Part shown: positions 1 to 4,510 of the stretch, in pieces
Layout of the letters: the number at the start of each line of letters is the position of its first letter
Position numbering within the stretch: the stretch's first letter is position 1
NCBI GenBank assembly: GCA_945877005.1
Contig: CAMCQL010000123.1
Coordinates: forward strand, 1-6,079
Origin: Chryseobacterium gleum
Lineage (GTDB): Bacteria; Bacteroidota; Bacteroidia; Flavobacteriales_D; Crocinitomicaceae
Length of the DNA stretch: 6,079 nucleotides
Direction: 5' to 3'
Notes under the pieces: generated by a model
Seen by the model: only the letters and a program-made list of their open reading frames with translations
The model's database searches: none
Told to the model about the DNA's origin: nothing
Translations under genes and position numbers: made by a program

Positions 1-255
1 GAAAATTGTTGCTTGATACTACTTATAATTGTTGTTCTTTTTGCTTTCCAAAAACCATCATTGAAGAATCTTAAGGCAATTTGTTTTTCTATGATTTTCG
101 TGTTTTTATTTGCGGTGTTAATCGGTGAAGTTGTACCAATTATCGGAGGAATTGTTCGTTACAGGGCAGTCTTTCTTCCTTTTTTTGTAGTAAGTTTACT
201 TTCGTTATTTAATATTAATGTAGTACAGTTGCTAAAGCGAAAGACAGTGTTATGA
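1..255 (+). CDS. C-terminal fragment of a multi-pass membrane protein (5' end outside window)
   Basis: The frame is open from the first base and ends at TGA 253-255, giving 84 visible residues. The TTG at 13 is not a credible start, because the frame continues upstream through the window edge. Three hydrophobic stretches are visible: one at the left edge (LLIIVVLFAF), one in the middle (CFSMIFVFLFAVLIGEVV) and one near the end (VFLPFFVVSLLSLF), followed by a short basic tail (LLKRKTVL). The motif GGIVRYRAVFLPF before the last helix resembles the C-terminal region of polytopic envelope proteins such as glycosyltransferase- or polymerase-like membrane proteins. That is a resemblance only, and I do not recognise the family. 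The stop codon lies inside the loop of the terminator hairpin. The gene converges on the yqhD-like gene. Confidence 0.75.
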   Translation, partial: ENCCLILLIIVVLFAFQKPSLKNLKAICFSMIFVFLFAVLIGEVVPIIGGIVRYRAVFLPFFVVSLLSLFNINVVQLLKRKTVL

Positions 256-275
256 TTTTTCGCAACACTGTCTTT
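240..275. terminator. Bidirectional intrinsic terminator between convergent genes
   Basis: A perfect 12-bp inverted repeat, AAAGACAGTGTT (240-251) and AACACTGTCTTT (264-275), encloses a 12-nt loop. On the plus strand the stem ends in a T run (273-276). On the minus strand the stem is preceded by A residues and ends in TTT. The hairpin lies between the convergent ends of the membrane-protein gene (stop at 253-255, in the loop) and the dehydrogenase gene (stop at 296-298), so it can serve both transcripts. The T tracts are short, so termination efficiency is uncertain. Confidence 0.8.
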
Positions 276-295
276 TAGTTGTGCAGTAGTTTAGA

Positions 296-1456
296 TTAAT
301 AAGACATTGCTACTATATTTCTAACATCAGCAGGGGTAATATTTTTGTGCTCACCAATTGCGAGTAATCCTCTTTCAGTGAATCGTTCTTGAATTTTTTC
401 TGCGGTACCAATGTATTCAGTAGTGTATTCAGATAGTTTTGTTGAGATTCCTAATGTATGAAAAAACGATTCGATTCGTTCAATACACATGTTTGCTTTT
501 TCTTCGGTACTACCTGATGAAATATTGAATACACGTTCGGCACATTGTGCTAACTTTTCTTTTTTTGCTTCAAAATTGTATCTGTAGTGACTTGGTGCAA
601 TGATTGCAAGTGTGCGTGCGTGGTCAATTCCAAAGAATACGGTTAATTCGTGCCCCATTGCATGTATGGCCCAATCTGTTGGTACTCCTTTTTGAATCAA
701 ACCATTCAAGGCCATCGTACACGACCACATGAAGTTACTTGCAGCTTCATGATAATAAGGGTTTTCAATTAGGATAGGTGCAGTTTCAATTAAGGTGCTT
801 AGTATACTTTCCGCAAATCTGTCTTGTAGTAACGCATGTGTAGGATACGTCATATATTGTTCCAATACATGTGTGAAAGCATCCGTAATACCATTTGCTA
901 ACTGATGTTTTGGAATAGATTGTATTACGATAGGGTCTAAAATAGAAAATTGTGGAAATAACCCAGGACCACCCATTCCTAGTTTTTGGAATGTTTTTCT
1001 TCGAGATATCACTGCTCCAGAATTCATTTCGGAACCAGTTGCGGGAAGTGTTAAAACAGTTCCAAAAGGCATCGCCAATTCTGTTCGTATTCCTTTCTCT
1101 AAGATTTCCCATGGATTTTCTCCTTTGTAGAGCGCTGCAGAAGCTAGAAACTTTGTTGCATCTATCACAGATCCTCCTCCTACAGCCAATAAGAAATCAA
1201 TTTTTTGTGAACGGATAATATCAAGAGCATCAATTAGATAGTCGTAGTCGGGATTGGCTGAAATCCCGCCAAATTCTACGACCTCATATTCTTTAAGAGC
1301 AGAGATTACACTTGAATAGATAGTGTTTGATTTAATACTTCCACCACCGTAAACAAGCAATATTTTTGCGTTTTTAGGAATTTCGTTCTTTACAAGATCG
1401 ATTGTGTTTTTCCCAAAAATTAATTTTGTTGGATTTTTATATTCGAAATTAAGCAT
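296..1456 (-). CDS. yqhD: Iron-type NADPH-dependent alcohol/aldehyde dehydrogenase, YqhD/BDH-like
   Basis: This 386-residue protein matches the group III iron-dependent alcohol dehydrogenases along its whole length and is nearly the length of E. coli YqhD (387 residues as I recall it). These enzymes reduce short- and medium-chain aldehydes with NADPH in the cytosol and are often tied to detoxifying reactive aldehydes. Visible landmarks are the N-terminal cofactor loop YGGGS (36-40), the dinucleotide-binding GGGSVID (93-99), LPATGSE (137-143), and the metal ligands expected from YqhD/FucO: D192 and H196 in NGITDAFTH, H265 in DWAIH, and H279 in GIDHA (the last two 14 apart, as in the family). 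All key residues are present, so it should be active. The ATG at 1456 matches the usual family N-terminus. It lies 17 bases after the DUF2461 gene, suggesting co-transcription. The physiological substrate cannot be told from sequence. Confidence 0.93.
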   Translation of the reverse strand: MLNFEYKNPTKLIFGKNTIDLVKNEIPKNAKILLVYGGGSIKSNTIYSSVISALKEYEVVEFGGISANPDYDYLIDALDIIRSQKIDFLLAVGGGSVIDATKFLASAALYKGENPWEILEKGIRTELAMPFGTVLTLPATGSEMNSGAVISRRKTFQKLGMGGPGLFPQFSILDPIVIQSIPKHQLANGITDAFTHVLEQYMTYPTHALLQDRFAESILSTLIETAPILIENPYYHEAASNFMWSCTMALNGLIQKGVPTDWAIHAMGHELTVFFGIDHARTLAIIAPSHYRYNFEAKKEKLAQCAERVFNISSGSTEEKANMCIERIESFFHTLGISTKLSEYTTEYIGTAEKIQERFTERGLLAIGEHKNITPADVRNIVAMSY

Positions 1457-1473
1457 AGTAAAAAATGTAAAGT

Positions 1474-2160
1474 TTAAAATAATGGTTCGCCATTTAAATC
1501 AGTCGTTAGAATTTCGCTCATATAATCAAAAAATGGACGCATTGCTTGAAATGTAGAAACAACAGTTTCTAAATATTGTTTTGATTGTACTTCTTCGTCT
1601 GTCAGTTTTTTGATAAGTAAAAACTGTTTGTAATTGATGAGGTCTATTGCAGGGTGATCTTTACTGAATCCTTTAGGTGCCGATTTGAGTTGTTCTCCTT
1701 CTAATTGTCCAAATGTTGCTATGAATTCTTTTGAGGAAAGAATTTGTTGGAGCGGTCCAGGATCTGCAGCGATTTGTAGTCGGATGTGTTTTAAGTCTTC
1801 TGGTGATGGTGCCCAAAAACCTCCACCTAAAAAACAATTTCCAGGTTCGATATGGAAGTAATACCCACCTCTTAAATACTTTGTTGCGCGTTTTAAAGCT
1901 CCCCCAATGTTTGTTTTGTAGGGTGATTTATCTTTTGAAAACCGAACATCTTTGTTGATTCTAAAAAGAGATTTTTTTCCGCTGATTGTTTCTATAGTAT
2001 CGATTTGCTTCATTCGTAGTAGAAGTTCATCTGCAAATTGAAGTGCGTAATTATATTGTTCTTGGTACCTTGTTTTATTGTTCTGAAACCATTCTCGGTG
2101 ATTGTTTTCTTTTAAATCTTCTAAGAATGAGAATACAGATGGTGGTAGGAATGTTTGCAT
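1474..2160 (-). CDS. DUF2461 / TIGR02453 family protein
   Basis: A conserved protein of unknown function recognised by its family pattern. Numbered from the chosen start, it has an N-terminal FLEDLKENN-HREWF segment (about 12-25), the central RINKDVRFSKDKSPYKTN-IG block (67-86), GGYYFHIEP (98-106) and GGGFW (112-116). Length is 228 residues, usual for the family. It is probably cytosolic, with no signal peptide or membrane segment. Start choice: an ATG at 2187 would add nine residues, but homologues normally begin shortly before the FLEDL helix, and the promoter-like box TATTTTCG (minus strand, 2184-2177) lies between the two ATGs, so I prefer 2160. The alternative cannot be excluded. The gene precedes the yqhD-like gene by 17 bases and lies after DUF1653 on the same strand. 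No biochemical role is established to my knowledge. Confidence 0.88.
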   Translation of the reverse strand: MQTFLPPSVFSFLEDLKENNHREWFQNNKTRYQEQYNYALQFADELLLRMKQIDTIETISGKKSLFRINKDVRFSKDKSPYKTNIGGALKRATKYLRGGYYFHIEPGNCFLGGGFWAPSPEDLKHIRLQIAADPGPLQQILSSKEFIATFGQLEGEQLKSAPKGFSKDHPAIDLINYKQFLLIKKLTDEEVQSKQYLETVVSTFQAMRPFFDYMSEILTTDLNGEPLF

Positions 2161-2176
2161 ACAAGTTGATTTGATG

Positions 2177-2184
2177 CGAAAATA
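2177..2184 (-). promoter_or_regulatory. Possible Bacteroidota -7 box for the DUF2461-yqhD transcript
   Basis: Read on the minus strand this is TATTTTCG, fitting TAnnTTYG. A transcript would begin roughly 5-7 bases later, leaving a leader of about 10 bases before the ATG at 2160. I see no clear -33 TTG at the usual distance, so this is a weak call that rests on position and similarity to the box before icmF. Confidence 0.35.
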
Positions 2185-2214
2185 CATTTTTTAATCAGAA
2201 ATTGAATGGTAGTT

Positions 2215-2235
2215 CCAATAGATTAATTTTATTGG
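2215..2235. other. Small inverted repeat in the DUF1653-DUF2461 gap
   Basis: CCAATA (2215-2220) and TATTGG (2230-2235) are exact complements around a 9-nt AT loop, in the 80-107 base gap between the two minus-strand genes. The stem is short, AT-rich and not followed by a clear T run on either strand, so it is at best a weak terminator or attenuator after DUF1653. It may have no function. Confidence 0.3.
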
Positions 2236-2267
2236 CTTAGTTTGTTTTCGTTTCTGTAATACACAGC

Positions 2268-2486
2268 TTATTCTAGGTGTTGAAAACGATTTACCATTGT
2301 TCCGTTATGTTCGATTTGTTCTTCGAACATTTTTTTTGGTCGTACCCAAAGTGAATTGAATCCCTTACCTTCTATTTCATAAAGTGCTTCATAGATAACC
2401 ATTTCTTCAAGCGTCTCGCTATGAGTAGCTATTCCAATTACCTTATATTCTTTTCCTTTGTAATGTTTGTATTTTCCTAATTGCAT
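2268..2486 (-). CDS. DUF1653 domain small protein
   Basis: A 72-residue protein that is almost entirely one DUF1653 domain. Family signatures are the N-terminal GKYKHYKGKEYKVIGIA (4-20), HSETLEEMVIYEALY (22-36) and LWVRPKKMF (46-54), followed by a C-terminal NRFQHLE. The length fits stand-alone members. The domain is a small beta-rich fold of unknown function, presumably cytosolic. The ATG at 2486 gives exactly the expected N-terminus. No Shine-Dalgarno sequence is seen, and upstream on the minus strand is an A-rich stretch typical of Bacteroidota starts. The gene leads the minus-strand block, 107 bases ahead of the preferred DUF2461 start (80 from the alternative start). Its own promoter is not obvious. 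The nested inverted repeats at 2521-2658 lie just upstream and could be in its 5' leader. Confidence 0.87.
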   Translation of the reverse strand: MQLGKYKHYKGKEYKVIGIATHSETLEEMVIYEALYEIEGKGFNSLWVRPKKMFEEQIEHNGTMVNRFQHLE

Positions 2487-2490
2487 ATTG

Positions 2491-2504
2491 ATGTGTTTTT
2501 TATT
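2491..2504 (+). repeat. Left copy of a 14-base direct repeat bounding the central region
   Basis: ATGTGTTTTTTATT occurs here and again at 4361-4374 in the same orientation. The two copies enclose the inverted-repeat element, the ATPase gene and all three repeat blocks. The sequence is T-rich, so chance identity is a real alternative. Confidence 0.35.
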
Positions 2505-2520
2505 CCGTTTTTATGACTTA

Positions 2521-2658
2521 TATACTTTTTAGTTATTAGAAATTAATAGGCGTACAAGCGCATATTTTGTCAGAAGAGGAATAGACCCTCAGTTAATTCT
2601 CTTTTAGGTTTCTGAATAACGCTTGTGCTCCTAGTAACTTATTGTAATCTAAAGTATA
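2521..2658. repeat. Nested interrupted inverted repeats (possible folded RNA or DNA element)
   Basis: Five complementary pairs are nested around one centre: TATACTTT 2521-2528 with AAAGTATA 2651-2658; AGTTATTAG 2531-2539 with CTAGTAACT 2631-2639 (one T-G pair, a wobble in plus-strand RNA); ACAAGCG 2554-2560 with CGCTTGT 2620-2626; TCAGAA 2570-2575 with TTCTGA 2610-2615; and GAGG 2576-2579 with CCTC 2587-2590 as an apical hairpin. The intervening loops are unequal. It contains no convincing open reading frame and matches no RNA family I recognise. It lies between the divergent DUF1653 and ATPase genes. It could be a structured RNA, a leader, a small palindromic mobile element or a protein-binding site. 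Confidence 0.5.
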
Positions 2659-2737
2659 AAATCGATTGTTATAAACCAATTATAATTTAATTTCCATACT
2701 ATTCCCCTGTCTTTTTAGCTGGTTTAAAACAATTAAA
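2659..2737. other. AT-rich spacer before the first repeat block
   Basis: Together with 2487-2520 this is the rest of the 330-base gap between the divergent DUF1653 and ATPase genes. I see no reading frame, RNA gene or clear TAnnTTTG box on either strand in it. Confidence 0.6.
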
Positions 2738-2799
2738 TTCCGAATTTACATAAACTAAATTCCGAAATTACATAAACTTTTTTCCGAAATTGCATAAAC
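2738..2799 (+). repeat. Three-unit repeat block A, upstream of the ATPase gene
   Basis: Three 18-bp units start at 2738, 2760 and 2782, an exact 22-bp pitch (about two helical turns). They are TTCCGAATTTACATAAAC, TTCCGAAATTACATAAAC and TTCCGAAATTGCATAAAC, with linkers TAAA and TTTT. The core TTC-C-GAA is a dyad with a central C; around unit 1 it extends to the perfect AAATTC-C-GAATTT (2735-2747). The third unit ends six bases before the ATPase -7 box, so it covers roughly -35 to -18. The tandem, phased arrangement resembles operators or iterons more than CRISPR. Confidence 0.9.
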
Positions 2800-2804
2800 T
2801 TTTA

Positions 2805-2812
2805 TACCTTTG
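2805..2812 (+). promoter_or_regulatory. Bacteroidota -7 box of the ATPase gene
   Basis: TACCTTTG matches TAnnTTTG exactly. Its last base is only four bases before the ATG at 2817, so transcription would begin at or next to the start codon, giving a leaderless or nearly leaderless message. No good -33 TTG lies at the usual distance; that position falls inside the third repeat unit. Confidence 0.6.
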
Positions 2813-2816
2813 ATGT

Positions 2817-3977
2817 ATGATACAAAGAAATGCACGATTTAAGATGTTGGAAATGTCAGAGAAGTTTCCAGTCTTGGTATTTACAGGCCCTAGACAATCT
2901 GGAAAGACTACTTTAGCTAAGCTAGTTTTTCCAGAGTATAGATATGTTTCATTGGAGAATCCCGATCATCTTGAATTTGCATTAAGTGATCCGCGTGGTT
3001 TCTTAGCTTTGTATGATAAGTACGTTATTATCGATGAGGCACAAAATGCACCTCAGTTATTTTCTTACATTCAGCAAATTGTTGATGATTCAGGATTGAC
3101 AGGGCAGTATGTGTTAAGTGGTTCTCAAAACTTTTTATTGTTAGAAAAAATCACCCAAAGTTTAGCAGGTAGAGTCTATTTGATGGAATTATTGCCTTTA
3201 GCGCAAGACGAAATCAAGTCAGTTGTAACGCAAGATATATACACTTCTATTTTTAGAGGAGGTTATCCTAGAGTATACGATCGACAAATACAACCCCGTG
3301 ATTTTTATCCAGCTTATGTTCGAACTTATGTAGAGCGAGATGTAAAAACAATTATCAATGTTCAAGATTTAGCTTTGTTTCGGAAGTTTTTATCTTTACT
3401 AGCCCATCATGTTGGACAATTATTCAATGCTTCTAGTATTTCCAAGCAATTAGGTGTCGATAGTAAAACGGTACAGCGTTGGATGTCGTTGTTAGAATCG
3501 AGTTACATCGCATTTACTTTGGTTCCATGGCATACTAATTTTTCAAAACGAATCGTTAAAACACCTAAGTTGTACTTTTATGATACAGGATTAGTTGCAT
3601 ATTTATTAGGGATTAAGAAGCCAGAAGATTTGGTACTCTCCACCTACAAAGGAGCGTTATTTGAAAATTATTGCATCTTGGAATTGATGAAGTCACATAA
3701 AAACAAAGGAGTTGCTCAGGATTTTTATTTTTGGAGAGATAGTAATGGGAATGAAATAGATTTACTTTTAGTGGATGGATTAAACGTTGCATGTTTAGAA
3801 ATGAAAGCTTCTAAAACTGTTAAAAGTGAGTATCTTAAAGCGTTGCATTATTTAGATGCAACTGAAGGTTATAATTATAAACATTATCTAATAAATACAT
3901 CCGATTCAAGTCAAAAAAGAACTAATGAGGAGATTGTTTCATGGAATAATTTGATTGATTTATTTAGTGGAATTTAA
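2817..3977 (+). CDS. AAA ATPase with C-terminal DUF4143 (nuclease-fold-like) domain
   Basis: A 386-residue protein with the layout of the widespread DUF4143 ATPase family. The N-terminal P-loop domain has Walker A GPRQSGKT (24-31), Walker B YVIIDEAQ (69-76, D73 and E74) and a sensor-1-like LSGSQN (100-105), with SLAGR (115-119) following. Residues about 185-235 look like a winged-helix segment (ISKQLGVDSKTVQRWMSLLE). The C-terminal DUF4143 part has LYFYDTGL (252-259), FEN (282-284) and NEIDLLL...CLEMK, with E283, D315, E328 and K330 arranged as in PD-(D/E)XK folds. All motifs look intact. Family members are patchily distributed and often multicopy; their function is not established, and DNA-related or defence-like roles are guesses. 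The ATG at 2817 gives the usual MIxR N-terminus. The gene is alone on its strand and bracketed by the three-unit repeat blocks, which suggests it is an independent, possibly mobile or self-regulated unit. Confidence 0.92.
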   Translation: MIQRNARFKMLEMSEKFPVLVFTGPRQSGKTTLAKLVFPEYRYVSLENPDHLEFALSDPRGFLALYDKYVIIDEAQNAPQLFSYIQQIVDDSGLTGQYVLSGSQNFLLLEKITQSLAGRVYLMELLPLAQDEIKSVVTQDIYTSIFRGGYPRVYDRQIQPRDFYPAYVRTYVERDVKTIINVQDLALFRKFLSLLAHHVGQLFNASSISKQLGVDSKTVQRWMSLLESSYIAFTLVPWHTNFSKRIVKTPKLYFYDTGLVAYLLGIKKPEDLVLSTYKGALFENYCILELMKSHKNKGVAQDFYFWRDSNGNEIDLLLVDGLNVACLEMKASKTVKSEYLKALHYLDATEGYNYKHYLINTSDSSQKRTNEEIVSWNNLIDLFSGI

Positions 3978-3995
3978 TGCTTTTGTTTTTTATTA

Positions 3996-4057
3996 TTCCG
4001 AATTTACATAGGTTAAATTCCGAAATTACATAAATTTTTTTCCGGAATTGCATAAGT
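3996..4057 (+). repeat. Three-unit repeat block B, just after the ATPase gene
   Basis: Units start at 3996, 4018 and 4040, the same 22-bp pitch, with linkers TAAA and TTTT as in block A. By my count block B is identical to A at 55 of 62 positions; most changes are in the last three bases of units. It begins 18 bases after the ATPase stop codon and points the same way as A. No TAnnTTTG box follows it. The preceding T-rich stretch ending in TTTTTATTA is shared with block C but not A. Confidence 0.9.
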
Positions 4058-4162
4058 TATAAAACAGTGAATTTTATAAATGTTATGTTGTTTAATTTTT
4101 TATTTTAAAACAGTTTATTTATTTGAATTTAAGTTTTTTAATCCTTATTTGTATTTTTATTA
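4058..4162. other. AT-rich spacer between repeat blocks B and C
   Basis: This is very AT-rich DNA. The first bases after B (AAAACAGTGAATTTTA) weakly resemble those after C (TTAAAGTGGTGATTTTA), so the B/C duplication may extend past the blocks. The only frame starting with ATG (4080-4178, 32 codons) is low-complexity and ends within block C, so I do not call it a gene. Confidence 0.55.
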
Positions 4163-4224
4163 TTCCGAATTTACATAGATTAAATTCCGAAATTACATAA
4201 AGTTTTTTCCGAAATCGCATGATT
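4163..4224 (+). repeat. Three-unit repeat block C, with no gene attached
   Basis: Units start at 4163, 4185 and 4207 with linkers TAAA and TTTT, the same geometry and orientation as A and B. By my count it differs from B at 6 of 62 positions and from A at 7. Its third unit (TTCCGAAATCGCATGATT) is the most diverged unit of the nine. No ATPase gene or remnant follows; the next gene, icmF, begins 287 bases later. Confidence 0.88.
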
Positions 4225-4360
4225 TTTAAAGTGGTGATTTTAATTTCTCTTATTAGTCTTAAAGAATGGACGTTGTTTTCATTTTTTTAAATAAATCAAT
4301 TAATGAGGCAAGTTGTAAACTTAAATTTTTATCTTAAGTGTTTATAAATCATTGTTTTGA

Positions 4361-4374
4361 ATGTGTTTTTTATT
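4361..4374 (+). repeat. Right copy of the 14-base direct repeat
   Basis: ATGTGTTTTTTATT is identical to 2491-2504 and in the same orientation. The distance between copies is about 1.87 kb. See the left copy for the caution about T-rich sequence. Confidence 0.35.
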
Positions 4375-4479
4375 GGGTTCAGATATTCATTCTTCAAGAA
4401 GCAGTGTTGAGAGTTAAGAGAAGTCGTAGTAAAACGAAATATTCTTCCCGCGATTCTCGTTAAACGTCACTCATTTTTG

Positions 4480-4487
4480 TATCTTCG
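4480..4487 (+). promoter_or_regulatory. Probable -7 box of icmF
   Basis: TATCTTCG fits TAnnTTYG, a common variant of the Bacteroidota -7 element. It would start transcription about 17-19 bases before the ATG at 4511, a normal short leader. No clear -33 TTG is visible at the expected spacing. Confidence 0.5.
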
Positions 4488-4510
4488 CGCGCAGAAATAT
4501 TCTACAAATT

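Larger units (their letters stand above)
4225..4510. other. Intergenic region upstream of icmF
   Basis: No reading frame or RNA gene is seen in these 286 bases. Base composition changes from very AT-rich on the left to more mixed DNA after about 4380, which may mark the end of the accessory segment. A short inverted repeat ACTTAA/TTAAGT (4319-4324, 4334-4339) is too AT-rich to interpret. The icmF promoter lies at the right end. Confidence 0.5.

Noticed and set aside
786..1218. Open frames on both strands inside the yqhD-like gene (786-1112 minus, 952-1218 plus)
   Set aside because: They lie wholly within a well-supported gene, have unlikely compositions and match no family I recognise; they are shadows.
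1731..1958. Plus-strand open frame of 75 codons inside the DUF2461 gene
   Set aside because: It is antisense to a conserved coding region, with no promoter or recognisable domain.
2498..2516. A tenth, degenerate repeat unit near TTATTCCGTTTTTATGA
   Set aside because: It shares TTATTCCG and a loosely similar tail with the units, but the match is short and AT-rich and no second unit follows at 22 bp.
2521..2658. Integron attC site
   Set aside because: Nested complementary arms suggested it, but the outer arms do not fit the RYYYAAC/GTTRRRY boxes and there is no cassette arrangement.
4080..4178. 32-codon frame between blocks B and C
   Set aside because: It is low-complexity (rich in F, Y and L), shows no start signal and ends within repeat unit C1; it is likely chance in AT-rich DNA.
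2738..4224. CRISPR array
   Set aside because: Units are 18 bp with constant 4-bp linkers, not repeats with variable spacers of similar length, and no cas genes are present.
4319..4339. ACTTAA/TTAAGT hairpin upstream of icmF
   Set aside because: A six-base AT-rich stem with a 9-base loop and no T run is expected by chance in such DNA.
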